Shown: positions 53,780 to 63,770, counted from the first letter of the stretch. The stretch is DNA of 64,000 nt from Hydrogenovibrio sp. JE_KL2 (GCF_009296185.1 NZ_WBJR01000003.1:310001-374000); one strand, 5' to 3'. Translations and numbers: made by a program. Notes: generated by a model from the letters alone, not told the origin.

Positions 53780-56537
53780 AACCGTTACAGACGCTTCAGT
53801 TTACGAATTCCCGTTAAACCAATGGGTCACACCTCGTTCTCTGCCTGAGCTTGTCAAAACCTGCCGTGACGCCTTTTCCAATAAACAATCCGTTACGATG
53901 AGAGCTGGCGGAACATCGCTTGGCGGTCAGGCAATCGGCTCTGAAGTGTTGGTTGATGTCTCCAAGCATCTGACGCAAATTCTGGATTATCGCCCTGAGA
54001 GAAAAGAAGTTGTTGTCGAGCCCGGCGTCATTCAGGATGATTTGAATGCTTACGTAAAAGCCGATGGCCTTCGTTTTGCGCCAGACACCTCCACCTCCAA
54101 TCGCGCGATGATTGGCGGCATGATTGGTAATAACTCCTGTGGTTCCTACTCGGTTTATTACGGCACGACCCGAGAACACGTCAAGTCTGTTGAAGTGATT
54201 CTGTCAGATGGTTCTGAAGTGATTTTTGAGGATTTGACCTCAGAAGAGTTGGCGCACAAGCAAACACTTGATACTTTGGAAGGGCATTTGTATCGCGGTG
54301 TGGTGTCTATGCTTGAAGAGCACGGCGACACAATTCTTGAAAACTTTCCCGATGCATCTATCAAACGTCGCAACACCGGCTATGCTTTGGATGAGTTGTA
54401 TCGCCATCATCAGCCGTTTAACCCTCATGGCAAACCATTTAACTTAGCACCGCTTATCTGTGGCAGTGAGGGAACGCTTGCGGTTGTAAAATCTGCCAGG
54501 TTGGGGTTGGTGGATGCGCCGAAACATCGTCAATTGATTTGTGCGCATTACCATTCCGTGCGTGAGGCGATGCAGGTTGTGCCTGAGTTTTTACAATTTC
54601 ACCCAGCAGCGATTGAGTTGATTGACCGCCCAACGCTTGAAGGAACTAAGGACAACAAGGCTTTGCAGCTGAACCGATTTTGGATACAAGATGACCCGGC
54701 GGCCGTTTTGGTGGTTGAGCTGTTTGATGATTGTTTGGATAGCTTGAACGCACGTTTAAGAATTTGCCAGGCATGGCTGGCTGAGAATGGTTCTTATGCC
54801 ACGCCGATTATTGATGCGGCGGACAGCGACAAAGTATGGAGCATCCGCAAAGCTGGCCTTGGTTTACTGATGGGTAAGGTCACGCGCCAGAAGGCGGTTG
54901 CTGTCATTGAGGATGCGGCTGTGCCGGTTGCCAAGCTGCCGGATTATTATCATGATGTTGAGCAAATGATGGCAGAGCTGGGCGTTGGCTGTATTTACTA
55001 TGGTCATGCTTCTGTCGGGTTGATTCATATTCGCCCGGAATTGGATTTGGCAACGGAAAAAGGGCGGCAGCTATTTGAAGAAATCGCCAAGCGTAACTCA
55101 AAACTGGTGAAGTCTTATCGTGGTGCGATTTCCGGTGAGCATGGCGATGGTCGAATCCGCGCGCCTTTTATCAAGGAGCAAGTCGGTGAAACCGTTTACC
55201 AGTGTTTGGTCGATTTAAAGCGATTGTTTGACCCGCAAAATTTATTGAACCCTGGTGTCATTATCGGCGATATGCCGATTACCGATAATTTGCGTGCCAA
55301 CCGTCAGCCGAAAGAAAGGCTTGCGACGGGGTTTGATTGGTCCAAAGATTTATCGCTCATGGATGCTGTGGAAAAATGTAATGGCGCAGCGGCGTGTCGT
55401 AAATCGACCGGTACCATGTGCCCGTCCTATCAAGCCACCAGAGAAGAAAATTACTCTACGCGAGGGCGCAGTAATTTATTGCGTTACGCATTGACGGAAC
55501 CAAACCCTCAGGCAGCGCTTTCAAGTGCCGAGCTGCAGGACGCTTTGGAAATGTGTCTGGGTTGCAAAGCCTGTCACTCCGAGTGTCCGGCCAATGTTGA
55601 TATGGCGAGATTAAAGGCGGAAGTGCTTTATCAAACAGGCAAAATGAGTTTGTCTCGCTTGGCGTTGAAGTATTACGGCTTTTTGATGCGAATGGGGAGC
55701 ATTTTCCCCAGTGTTTATAACCGAGTACAAAACTTGGTTTGGGTGAAGCGCTTGATGAATGTTGACAGCCGTAGAGCCTTACCTACACTTTCTAATCTGG
55801 AATTAAGTCGCTGGTGGCAAACGACGGATCGTACAACGAAAGACAGTCGCCAACGCGTTTGGCTTTTGTGTGACTTATACAGTCGCTATCAAGAATCGGA
55901 AGTGGGTCAAGCCGCAATTTTGACATTGCATAAGTTGGGGTGTGAGGTTCAGCCGATTTTTCTAGAGGCATCTCCAAGAGCTTTAATCAGCCAAGGCTTG
56001 CTGGATGACGCTCGTAAAGCTTTGCTAAACATCAGTCATCAGCTGTCAGCCGTTCAGGAAAATGATTGGGTTGTGGGTATCGAGCCTTCGGAGGTCTTGG
56101 TATGGCGCGATGAAGCTCAAGCCTTAATGAAGGCAGAGACCCCAACCTGGCAGATTTTATTGTTTGAGGAAGCGGTATTGAAGCTAGCCGAAAAAGGCGA
56201 ACTGCCTTTCCAGACATTAACGCAGAAAGTGAAGGTGCATACCCATTGTCACCAGAAATCGTTGGCGAAAGAAGCGGATGTTGCAAAGGCATTAAGCCTG
56301 ATTCCTGGTCTAGAAGTTGAACGCATTGCTTCAGGTTGTTGCGGCATGTCAGGTGAGTTTGGCTATCGTCATTATGATGTTTCAAAGAAAATTGCCGAGC
56401 AAACCTTGTTGCCGGCAGTTGAAGATGGCGATGCATTAATTGTGGCGACAGGCACCAGTTGTCGCCACCAACTAGAAGACTTTTCTACTAAGCAAGGGCT
56501 GCATTCAGCTCAGGTTTTTCTTAAAGCCTTGTCCTAG
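53760..56537 (+). CDS. FAD/Fe-S oxidoreductase, YdiJ-like D-2-hydroxyacid dehydrogenase
   Basis: A 925-residue fusion of an FAD-linked oxidase and an Fe-S/CCG protein. MRAGGTSLGGQAIGSEVLVD binds FAD near residue 45, SGEHGDGRIRAPF near residue 458 lies in the oxidase C-domain, the cysteines of CNGAAACRKSTGTMCPSY and CLGCKACHSECP (residues about 540-615) hold two 4Fe-4S clusters, and the CCG motif is ASGCCGMSGEFGY near residue 860. It probably oxidises a D-2-hydroxyacid such as lactate or 2-hydroxyglutarate to feed quinones. Two repeat copies lie inside it and one just beyond. Confidence 0.88.
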   Translation: MKRDRHKTVTDASVYEFPLNQWVTPRSLPELVKTCRDAFSNKQSVTMRAGGTSLGGQAIGSEVLVDVSKHLTQILDYRPERKEVVVEPGVIQDDLNAYVKADGLRFAPDTSTSNRAMIGGMIGNNSCGSYSVYYGTTREHVKSVEVILSDGSEVIFEDLTSEELAHKQTLDTLEGHLYRGVVSMLEEHGDTILENFPDASIKRRNTGYALDELYRHHQPFNPHGKPFNLAPLICGSEGTLAVVKSARLGLVDAPKHRQLICAHYHSVREAMQVVPEFLQFHPAAIELIDRPTLEGTKDNKALQLNRFWIQDDPAAVLVVELFDDCLDSLNARLRICQAWLAENGSYATPIIDAADSDKVWSIRKAGLGLLMGKVTRQKAVAVIEDAAVPVAKLPDYYHDVEQMMAELGVGCIYYGHASVGLIHIRPELDLATEKGRQLFEEIAKRNSKLVKSYRGAISGEHGDGRIRAPFIKEQVGETVYQCLVDLKRLFDPQNLLNPGVIIGDMPITDNLRANRQPKERLATGFDWSKDLSLMDAVEKCNGAAACRKSTGTMCPSYQATREENYSTRGRSNLLRYALTEPNPQAALSSAELQDALEMCLGCKACHSECPANVDMARLKAEVLYQTGKMSLSRLALKYYGFLMRMGSIFPSVYNRVQNLVWVKRLMNVDSRRALPTLSNLELSRWWQTTDRTTKDSRQRVWLLCDLYSRYQESEVGQAAILTLHKLGCEVQPIFLEASPRALISQGLLDDARKALLNISHQLSAVQENDWVVGIEPSEVLVWRDEAQALMKAETPTWQILLFEEAVLKLAEKGELPFQTLTQKVKVHTHCHQKSLAKEADVAKALSLIPGLEVERIASGCCGMSGEFGYRHYDVSKKIAEQTLLPAVEDGDALIVATGTSCRHQLEDFSTKQGLHSAQVFLKALS
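54488..54507 (+). repeat. 20-bp dispersed repeat, copy 6 (exact)
   Basis: An exact copy inside the oxidoreductase gene, read in the same frame as the mpl copy and again encoding KSARLG. Confidence 0.95.
56139..56158 (-). repeat. 20-bp dispersed repeat, copy 7 (exact, inverted)
   Basis: An exact reverse-complement copy in the same gene, encoding TPTWQIL in a different reading frame. Confidence 0.95.
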
Positions 56538-56548
56538 TGCAAGCCGCT

Positions 56549-56568
56549 AAAATCTGCCAGGTTGGGGT
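56549..56568 (+). repeat. 20-bp dispersed repeat, copy 8 (exact)
   Basis: An exact copy 12 bases after the oxidoreductase stop codon, between it and the convergent HIT gene. With copies 6 and 7 it makes the densest cluster in the window. Confidence 0.95.
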
Positions 56569-56589
56569 AAGAGGGGCGGGCAAAAGGTT

Positions 56590-56988
56590 TTAGGCGTAAA
56601 ACTCAGCCAGCAAGGTTTTTAGTTTCTGCGTTATTTTCTCATTAGGCGTTAAGTTCGGTAGGCACCAAATTGGCTCCGGCCACGCTTCATCATTCGGCTT
56701 TCTGAAAACCAGATGAATATGGTAATAGGGAAGCTTATTGCCGATTTTGGCAACATTAAAATGCTCTGCCAGTCCTTTGTTTTTCAAATAGCCCGCCACG
56801 CGGTAAATCTCACCATAAAGCTTTGCAGCATAGTCGGTATCTGACAATTCGCGGTTCGGAATGAACTGCAACCATGGGATGTCTGTTTCCTCACACATCA
56901 AAGAATAAGTTTCGGTTTGATAGAGAAATTTATTTTCGTAAATCTTTTCCAGGTTTTCTGGTGAATGGTCTTGAATGATAATATCCAT
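56590..56988 (-). CDS. HIT-family protein
   Basis: A 132-residue protein of the HIT nucleotide-binding superfamily. IGNKLPYYHIHLVFRKPND near residue 92 has the HxH part of the histidine triad, followed by WPEPIWCLPNL, typical of a gammaproteobacterial HIT subgroup. The third histidine is not present in the usual place, so activity may be reduced. It could hydrolyse dinucleoside polyphosphates or adenylates. It is convergent with the large oxidoreductase gene. Confidence 0.75.
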   Translation of the reverse strand: MDIIIQDHSPENLEKIYENKFLYQTETYSLMCEETDIPWLQFIPNRELSDTDYAAKLYGEIYRVAGYLKNKGLAEHFNVAKIGNKLPYYHIHLVFRKPNDEAWPEPIWCLPNLTPNEKITQKLKTLLAEFYA

Positions 56989-57103
56989 TTTGTCGGTCTT
57001 ATTTTTTAAAGGTTTCTTCTAAATATTGCCTTTTATTGCAGGTAGAATAGAGGGCATTTGTCGAATATTACTGGCTCACTCTAAATTTGTAAAAGGATTC
57101 GTT

Positions 57104-57472
57104 GTGAAATCTCCCCACAAAGGAATTAAGCGTATTGTATATGCAGGGATGAACTCTATAAATGGTTTGGTGTCGACTTACAGAGAAGAAGAAGCTTTTC
57201 GTCAGGAAGTCTGGTTGTTTGTGGTGCTGACACCAATCGCCTTTTGGCTAGGAAAGACGGCGTGGGACATTGCGATACTGTTGGGGGTGTGGATTTTTGT
57301 CATGATTGTCGAGTTGTTGAACTCGTCATTGGAAACGGCGGTCGATCGAATTGGTCATGAATACAACGAGCTTTCGGGGCGAGCCAAGGATCAAGCTTCA
57401 GCTGCGGTATTGCTGAGTTTTGTGATTGCCATAGGCGTTTGGGTCGGTTTTTTGTTGGAAAGGTTTTTATGA
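57104..57472 (+). CDS. dgkA: Diacylglycerol kinase
   Basis: A 122-residue inner-membrane kinase, the same length as the E. coli enzyme, that phosphorylates diacylglycerol to recycle it into phospholipid synthesis. EEEAFRQEVWLFVV near residue 28 and MIVELLNSSLETAVDRIG near residue 66 form the active site, with three membrane helices. The GTG at 57104 is preferred over a longer frame because AAAAGGA lies 7 bases upstream and the N-terminus then aligns. The stop overlaps the maf start (ATGA). Confidence 0.93.
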   Translation: MKSPHKGIKRIVYAGMNSINGLVSTYREEEAFRQEVWLFVVLTPIAFWLGKTAWDIAILLGVWIFVMIVELLNSSLETAVDRIGHEYNELSGRAKDQASAAVLLSFVIAIGVWVGFLLERFL

Positions 57473-58077
57473 GTTTAGGTGTCTCACAACAAAATAAATT
57501 GTTTTTGTCGTCCAGCTCGCCAAGAAGGCTTGAGTTGGTAAAACAGCTCAATCTGCATTGTGAAGTAGTCAATGCACCGGTAGAAGAAGTGGGGTTGCCG
57601 GGCGAGTCGGCAGAGTCTTATGCGCTTCGCATGGCGTTCGAGAAAGCCGATTCGGGTTACAACAAGTTGGCAGGTAATGATATTTGGGTAATCGGCGGCG
57701 ATACCTTGATACTGTTTGAGGGCAAGGTGTTTGAAAAACCGAGAAATCAGCAAGATGCTTATCGAATGCTCAAGCAGTTATCCGGTCATTCGCATGAAGT
57801 GTTGTCATCTGTTGCCGTGATGCATGATGGCGCCACTTTCTCGGCATTGAACAAAACACGCGTGTTCTTTCGCACCTTAAGTGACGCAGAAATAGAAGCC
57901 TACTGGCGAACCGGTGAACCATGCGATAAGGCAGGTGCCTATGCGATCCAAGGTATAGCGGCAGGGTTTATCGAAAAAATCGAAGGCAGCTTCTCAGGTG
58001 TAATGGGGTTGCCGCTATTTGAATTACAGGAATTATTAAAAGAGTCCGGTTTTTATCAGCCGGTAAATGATATGTGA
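57469..58077 (+). CDS. maf: Maf/YhdE nucleoside triphosphate pyrophosphatase
   Basis: A 202-residue enzyme that hydrolyses non-canonical or dTTP/UTP nucleotides to monophosphates. LSSSSPRRLELVKQL near residue 11, GGDTLILFEGKVFEKPRN near residue 75 and AYAIQGIAAGFIEKIEGSF near residue 165 are family motifs. The gene overlaps dgkA (ATGA) and precedes rng after 18 bases, matching the maf-rng-yhdP order of E. coli. Confidence 0.93.
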   Translation: MSLGVSQQNKLFLSSSSPRRLELVKQLNLHCEVVNAPVEEVGLPGESAESYALRMAFEKADSGYNKLAGNDIWVIGGDTLILFEGKVFEKPRNQQDAYRMLKQLSGHSHEVLSSVAVMHDGATFSALNKTRVFFRTLSDAEIEAYWRTGEPCDKAGAYAIQGIAAGFIEKIEGSFSGVMGLPLFELQELLKESGFYQPVNDM

Positions 58078-58095
58078 AGCGAAGTGTGAAGCATT

Positions 58096-59568
58096 ATGTC
58101 GAATGAAGAAAAAATTTTGGTGAACGTCACCCCTTATGAAACCCGGGTTGCATGGGTGGAGAACGGGGTGCTACAAGAAGTCTGGATTGAACGAGCCAAC
58201 AAAAAAGGGTTGGTCGGTAATATTTACATTGGCAAGGTCGACAGAGTTTTGCCTGGGATGCAAGCAGCGTTTGTTGACATCGGTTTGGAGCGTACGGCAT
58301 TTTTGCATGTGTCGGATGTCTGTCCGAGCGCCGTTGGAAAAACGGTGGAGCCGGATTGCGAAGATATCACCAAGTTTCTTCATGCTGGACAGAAAGTGAT
58401 GGTACAAGTCGTTAAAGATCCCATCAGTTCTAAGGGCGCTCGCTTGGCAATGAATGTGACCATTCCTTCGCGTATGTTGGTGTATATGCCGGGCGAAAAG
58501 ATGGTGGGTGTTTCTCAGAAGATCGAAGATGCAGATGAGCGCGAACGCTTGAGAGAGTTGATTAAATCCATGCCGGAAACAACCGAATCGGAAGGTGGTT
58601 TTATCGTACGAACGGTTGCTGAAGGGGTTGACTTCCACGAGATGCGGGCAGATTTGATTTACTTGCAAAAGCTTTGGGGTGTGATTCAAGAAAAAGCGAA
58701 AAAGGTCAGAACCTCGGCGTTAATCTACGAAGATTTACCCTTGTATCTTCATTTGTTGCGAGACATCCCTAGTGACCGTATTGAAGAAATTCGAGTGGAT
58801 TCTCTTGAAACCTTCAAGAAGATGAAAGACTTCGCGGAGTCTTATGTGATGGAATTATCAAATAAGCTCCATCGCTACCAAGGGGAACGCCCGATTTTTG
58901 ATGTTTATAACATTGAAGAAGAAATTCAACAGGCGTTGGAAAAGCGTGTGAACCTAAAATCTGGTGGTTATTTGGTAATTGATCAGACTGAGGCTATGAC
59001 AACGATTGACGTCAATACAGGTGGTTTTGTTGGGCATAAAAACTTAGAAGAAACCATTTTTAGAACCAACTTGGAAGCGACTCAAGCAATAGCACGGCAG
59101 CTACGATTACGAAACTTGGGTGGTATTATCATCCTTGATTTGATTGATATGGACGTCGAAGAGCATAAGAAGGTCGTGTATGCAGCACTGCAGAAAGAGT
59201 TGGCAAAAGACCGGGTGAAAACCTCCATGAGTGAGATTTCTTCACTCGGATTGATTGAAATGACGCGTAAACGTACCAGAGAAAGTTTGGAAAGAACGCT
59301 TTGTGAACCCTGCTTGGTTTGTCATGGGAGAGGGTCGGTCAAAACGCCTGAGACGATTTCCTTTGAGATATTCCGTGAAATTACACGGATGGCAAAGCAG
59401 TTTGATGCTGAAAAGTATCGAGTGATTGCCGCCGAGTCAGTGGTTTCTTATATCTTGGATGAAGCTTCTACAAGGGTAGCGGAGTTGGAAAGCTTCTTGG
59501 AGAAAAGCATCCGTTTTCAGGCTGAAAGCGGGTATTTTGTTGAGCAATTCGATGTTGTGATGTCTTAA
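58096..59568 (+). CDS. rng: Ribonuclease G
   Basis: A 490-residue single-strand endoribonuclease that matures 16S rRNA 5' ends and turns over mRNA. The S1 domain starts with GNIYIGKVDRVLPGMQAAFV near residue 37. The catalytic metal site includes TTIDVNTGGFVGHK and GGIIILDLIDMDVEEHKK (residues about 298-355), and the zinc-link CEPCLVCHGRG is near residue 402. The final C-terminal extension of RNase E is absent. It lies between maf and yhdP and just upstream of an rRNA operon. Confidence 0.96.
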   Translation: MSNEEKILVNVTPYETRVAWVENGVLQEVWIERANKKGLVGNIYIGKVDRVLPGMQAAFVDIGLERTAFLHVSDVCPSAVGKTVEPDCEDITKFLHAGQKVMVQVVKDPISSKGARLAMNVTIPSRMLVYMPGEKMVGVSQKIEDADERERLRELIKSMPETTESEGGFIVRTVAEGVDFHEMRADLIYLQKLWGVIQEKAKKVRTSALIYEDLPLYLHLLRDIPSDRIEEIRVDSLETFKKMKDFAESYVMELSNKLHRYQGERPIFDVYNIEEEIQQALEKRVNLKSGGYLVIDQTEAMTTIDVNTGGFVGHKNLEETIFRTNLEATQAIARQLRLRNLGGIIILDLIDMDVEEHKKVVYAALQKELAKDRVKTSMSEISSLGLIEMTRKRTRESLERTLCEPCLVCHGRGSVKTPETISFEIFREITRMAKQFDAEKYRVIAAESVVSYILDEASTRVAELESFLEKSIRFQAESGYFVEQFDVVMS

Positions 59569-59615
59569 GCAAACACGATGTTGACGTTTGAATTGAAGTT
59601 TTAGGTAAGGTTTCC

Positions 59616-62600
59616 ATGCGTGATTGGTTTTATAGAATCTCTCTGATTGTTGTAGGGATTTTTGTTGCCTATTTACTTGTGATGAGAGCATTCATTACCT
59701 GGGTTCAATATGCGCCAGATACGGCGATTTCTTTTGTTGAAACCGTCACGCAATCACAAATTCATGTTGATTCTATTCAAGCCGATCAAAACTGGTTGGG
59801 GGCTGACTTTCAAATCAATGGTTTGAAATATGATGATGCCACCACTCATCTTGCCTTACAGAAGCTTTCCGGTGATGTGAATATTTTTGCTCCTTGGATT
59901 CCGCAGTTGAAGTATGGACACCACTTGGAGCTGAGTGGTTTGACCGTTTTGCTAAGTGGTGGAACCGACACAACCGTTAGTGATGTGAATTGGCAAAACT
60001 TCCCGGAGCATGTTAAACGTTGGCGTTTACAGAAACTGTGGAAATCTATCAAGGTAGACAATGCGCAATTGACCTTCAATCAAGCCAAACCCTTTACGGT
60101 TGATGTAAAGCTGTTTCAGTCATTTTTTGGGCTGAGGTGGTCTTTCGTCGGTTTGCTGGAGATAATGACAGGCCAAAAGGTCGCCAATGAAGTGCAGGTC
60201 AAGGGGGATTTTTCTACCAATCTATGGAATGTGCCCGAGGAAGGGGAAGGTTCCGTTTCTATCTTAAAACCGATCAGCTTGGATGATGTCTATCATTTTG
60301 CTTCTACAAAGGTTACAGCTAAGCTCCCTAAGGGCGAAATGGTTGGTGATATTAAGTTCCGACTTCAAGCCGGACGTCTAAAACGTTTAAGAACTTATTT
60401 GACGATACAAGACTTAAGTTGGCCTGCACATGATCGCTTATTACCAAAAAGTATTGGTGTCACCTTAAGATTGAGATCTAAGGCCGACTTTATTACCGGA
60501 TCCTTCGTTGACTGGGTTTTTGAGCTCGAAAAATTGCGCTTTGATGATCAATATGTCCAGACGATTTCCCCCGTTTACTTCAGTTTGACTCAAAACCAGA
60601 ACTTGTCGTTTTCAGCTGAAAAATTCAAACTCCATGAGATCAAGCCGTTGTTTGATGTGGTTTTGCATAGCATTGAGTACCAAGGTGTTGGTAAAGAATT
60701 GAAGTCTTTGGAGTTGAAACAATTGAGTGGTGTGTTCAATTTTAAAACGGCTTCTTTGTCAAAGCTTAGCTTTCAATTGCCGTCTATCAAACTTGAGCCT
60801 CAAGAAGGCATTCCCGGGTTAACGATTAGTCGCCTTAGTTTTAACAAAGATCATGGCAAGGTACAAATTCGAATTTTAGATCCGGTGGCATTGTTGTCCA
60901 AGTACATCAAGCCGGAGCCCATCAAGTTTACGTTTGCTAAACCTATTCAGTTGACCGTTGGTCAGAGAGGGGAAGGTCAATGGTCTTTAGATAAAGTCAA
61001 CTTCACCATGGATGACATGCCCGCAACCCTGGTTGCTTCCAGCTTGCCAGAGGGAGGGGTGGATGCGACGGCAACGATTGTGCCTGGCACTGTCGAAAAA
61101 GTGAAAGCATACCTTCCGTACAGCATTATGTCCAAGCCATTGGAACATTGGTTGAAATCTGCACTCGTTAGTGGAGATGACGTTCATGGCATAGCTCACT
61201 TTAAGGGGAAGCTGGAGAATTTTCCATTTAAAAAATCTCCAGGTTTTTTTAAAGCCGAAGCTTTTGTTCAAAATACGGAGCTGAAATTCCAACCGGATTG
61301 GCCTTCAGTAAAAGACTTTGCGGCCAAGCTTGAGTTCACGCCGTATGATCTTAAGATCACATCCACTAAAGCAAAACTAATGGATGTGGATGCATCAAAT
61401 GTCGAAGTGAATATCAATAACCTGGACAGTAAAAATATCGCGGTTGATATCTCCGGTAATGCCGATGCCGATGCGCAGGATGCGCTCAACTTTATAAATA
61501 ATACGCCATTAACTGGAAAGTTGGGCCTCAAAGCGTTTCTTGATTCTCAATTGGTTGCGCAGGGTGCAGTACATGTTGGATTGAAAAAAATCTGGGTGCC
61601 GGTTTATGGATTTGGCAAAAAGTCTGAGGCAGTGAATGGTAGTGTTTCGTTGTCGGATGTGAATGCCAAATTGTTTGATGTGATTGATTTACAAAAACTG
61701 AACGGCAAACTCAACTTTACCGAGTCCAAAGTAGAGTCCGTTAAGCCTATTTCAGGGCAAGCGATGGGGGGTAATTTGACCCTTGATGTGCAAACCCAGA
61801 AAGAACGGGTTTTGCTTCAATCCCATGGTGATGCAGTGTTAAACAATCAGTACTTGCAAGGTCCGTTGCCATGGACGACGCAGGTTGTGATTCCGTTGAA
61901 AAAAACAGAACCTGTCAAAGTGGTTACAAACGCCAGTCTAGAAAAAGTGAAGAGTTTGTTGCCGAGTCCGATGGAAACCTTTGTTGCAACAGCAGATCAT
62001 AAAAAGTCATGTCAATTAGATTTGACTGTTCAGAAACAAATGGTGAAGGTCAAAGGGATTGTCGCGGGCAATGCTAAATTCTATGCAGACTGGGATACTG
62101 ATAAATCAACGCCTAAGAATTTGAGGCTGGTATTGGGCGGTAAGTCTGAAGGCTTTCCTGCGCCAATAAAGGGATATCGTGTACATGGAGAAGTCCCTTC
62201 TCTTGATGTAGATGGGTGGAATGACTTATTGTCGAATACCGCAAGGTCTACTAAGCCTTCGGATGTGGTTGTGTGGCAGGCATCTGACTTAAAGGTCAAT
62301 AAGCTTGTTTTAGGCGGGCATGATTTTCACCACGTTAATATGAACTGGGATTCCGTTAAACGTCCGAGTCAAAAAGAAAAATTCCTCGCGTTCAATCTTA
62401 AAGCTGATGAAACGGCTTTGGTGATGACTAAATCCGACTCAGATGCCTTTAATGTTGACCTTACTTTTTTGAAATTAAAAACTAAAAAACAAAATGAAGG
62501 AAAAGATAAAAAAGTGGCTACGGATTTAGCGCCTATTGCTGATAAGTCTGGTGCTGAACCAAAGTGCGCAATTCACGAGAATCCGATTAACTTACCGAGG

Positions 62601-63464
62601 ATTCATTTTACGGGGACAAATATTGAAGTAAATGATCGCTTGGTTTCAAAGTTAAGTTTTGATTTGTCGGATAGTGATAAAGAAATCGTATTGTCGAAGT
62701 TAAGTGCAGATTTCTCGAGATTACATACCGTGTTATCCGGGGAGTATCGTTTCGATAAGCAAGCAAACTTAAGTTCTTTGGATGGCAATATTCATGCCTC
62801 TAATGTCGAACAGTTATCCAATTTGTTAGGTGTCAAAAAAGGCTTTACTGGTAAAGATGGTCGATTAGCAATGAAAGTGACATGGGCGGGCGCCTATGAC
62901 TGTTACTCACCAATTACGATAAAAGGCACGATAGACTTCTCGTTAAAAAATGGTGTCATTGTTAATGCGGAGCCTGGCATTGCAAGGGTGCTAGGATTGC
63001 TAAGTTTTGATTCACTAGCACGTCGGTTGAAGTTGGATGTGTCCGATGTTACGGATAAAGGGCTGGCTTATGACAGCATAAAAGGAAATGGTCAATTTAA
63101 TAGAGGTGTGTTTGATTTAGAAAAGCTTGAACTTAAAGCACCTGCTGCTTCTGCTAATGTATTCGGGCAGATAAACCTGATTCAAAAAGATATGTCGCTT
63201 AAAGCGGACATTACACCTGCTATTGGTGAAAGCATTCCTGCGCTGGTCGCATTAAGTGGAGCGGCAAATCCACTTGCCGGTTTAGCCGCTTATGCCTTTT
63301 TAAAAGTGGTTCCGATGGTGAATGATGATTTGGTTACATACCGTTATGAAGTCTCAGGAACCTTCGATAAACCCGTTATTAAAGAAAAAGGGTTGAACTT
63401 GGATTTACTGAAGCTAAAAAGTAAGCCAACCAATAAAGAAGATCTAATCTTGGAAAGTCAATAA
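59616..63464 (+). CDS. yhdP: YhdP, AsmA-like envelope protein
   Basis: A 1282-residue protein with one N-terminal helix (LIVVGIFVAYLLVMRAF) and a very long periplasmic beta-rich body ending in an AsmA-type C-terminal region (NAEPGIARVLGLLSFDSLAR near residue 1120). Size and domain layout match E. coli YhdP, which bridges the inner and outer membranes and helps move phospholipids outward with TamB and YdbH. A Lys-rich insertion near residue 950 may be lineage-specific. The order rng-yhdP is conserved. Confidence 0.9.
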   Translation: MRDWFYRISLIVVGIFVAYLLVMRAFITWVQYAPDTAISFVETVTQSQIHVDSIQADQNWLGADFQINGLKYDDATTHLALQKLSGDVNIFAPWIPQLKYGHHLELSGLTVLLSGGTDTTVSDVNWQNFPEHVKRWRLQKLWKSIKVDNAQLTFNQAKPFTVDVKLFQSFFGLRWSFVGLLEIMTGQKVANEVQVKGDFSTNLWNVPEEGEGSVSILKPISLDDVYHFASTKVTAKLPKGEMVGDIKFRLQAGRLKRLRTYLTIQDLSWPAHDRLLPKSIGVTLRLRSKADFITGSFVDWVFELEKLRFDDQYVQTISPVYFSLTQNQNLSFSAEKFKLHEIKPLFDVVLHSIEYQGVGKELKSLELKQLSGVFNFKTASLSKLSFQLPSIKLEPQEGIPGLTISRLSFNKDHGKVQIRILDPVALLSKYIKPEPIKFTFAKPIQLTVGQRGEGQWSLDKVNFTMDDMPATLVASSLPEGGVDATATIVPGTVEKVKAYLPYSIMSKPLEHWLKSALVSGDDVHGIAHFKGKLENFPFKKSPGFFKAEAFVQNTELKFQPDWPSVKDFAAKLEFTPYDLKITSTKAKLMDVDASNVEVNINNLDSKNIAVDISGNADADAQDALNFINNTPLTGKLGLKAFLDSQLVAQGAVHVGLKKIWVPVYGFGKKSEAVNGSVSLSDVNAKLFDVIDLQKLNGKLNFTESKVESVKPISGQAMGGNLTLDVQTQKERVLLQSHGDAVLNNQYLQGPLPWTTQVVIPLKKTEPVKVVTNASLEKVKSLLPSPMETFVATADHKKSCQLDLTVQKQMVKVKGIVAGNAKFYADWDTDKSTPKNLRLVLGGKSEGFPAPIKGYRVHGEVPSLDVDGWNDLLSNTARSTKPSDVVVWQASDLKVNKLVLGGHDFHHVNMNWDSVKRPSQKEKFLAFNLKADETALVMTKSDSDAFNVDLTFLKLKTKKQNEGKDKKVATDLAPIADKSGAEPKCAIHENPINLPRIHFTGTNIEVNDRLVSKLSFDLSDSDKEIVLSKLSADFSRLHTVLSGEYRFDKQANLSSLDGNIHASNVEQLSNLLGVKKGFTGKDGRLAMKVTWAGAYDCYSPITIKGTIDFSLKNGVIVNAEPGIARVLGLLSFDSLARRLKLDVSDVTDKGLAYDSIKGNGQFNRGVFDLEKLELKAPAASANVFGQINLIQKDMSLKADITPAIGESIPALVALSGAANPLAGLAAYAFLKVVPMVNDDLVTYRYEVSGTFDKPVIKEKGLNLDLLKLKSKPTNKEDLILESQ

Positions 63465-63500
63465 AAACAATGGCTTGAAGTTTCTTGGCGCCGGTTTATA

Positions 63501-63559
63501 GAAAAAAAATAACTTTTTTTATAAATTTGGGTTGCAAAACCAATAGGAATGTTTAAAAT
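63501..63559 (+). promoter_or_regulatory. rRNA promoter with UP element
   Basis: A/T tracts at 63501-63527 resemble an UP element. TTGCAA (63532-63537) and TAAAAT (63554-63559) follow with 16-base spacing, giving a strong stable-RNA promoter 211 bases before the 16S sequence. Confidence 0.75.
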
Positions 63560-63600
63560 ACGCATCTCTTTCGGACGACAAGCTAGTTTTTTGGGAGAGA

Positions 63601-63649
63601 GGCAAGGATCTTTATAAGATGTTTTTGCCGGACTTAGTTCTTTAAAAAT
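63601..63649 (+). promoter_or_regulatory. rRNA leader hairpin and boxA-like antiterminator
   Basis: GGCAAGG-ATCTT pairs with AAGAT-TTTGCC-type sequence (63601-63629), a boxB-like hairpin, and is followed by GTTCTTTAAAAAT (63637-63649), close to the boxA sequence of rRNA leaders. These recruit the NusB-S10 antitermination complex. Confidence 0.7.
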
Positions 63650-63770
63650 CAGGTAATACAGAGATAATTTATGTGGGAGCTACTTAAGTGAGTAGTTGCT
63701 AAAAACATAAATATCTCGACAACTATGTATATGGTTAATTGTTGAATACTTAGGTATTTAATAATACATG

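Larger units (their letters stand above)
63465..63770. other. rRNA operon upstream region
   Basis: This 306-base stretch after yhdP holds the rRNA promoter, a leader hairpin and boxA-like antitermination signals. No protein gene or recognisable first part of the 16S rRNA gene is present in its final 100 bases. Confidence 0.75.
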
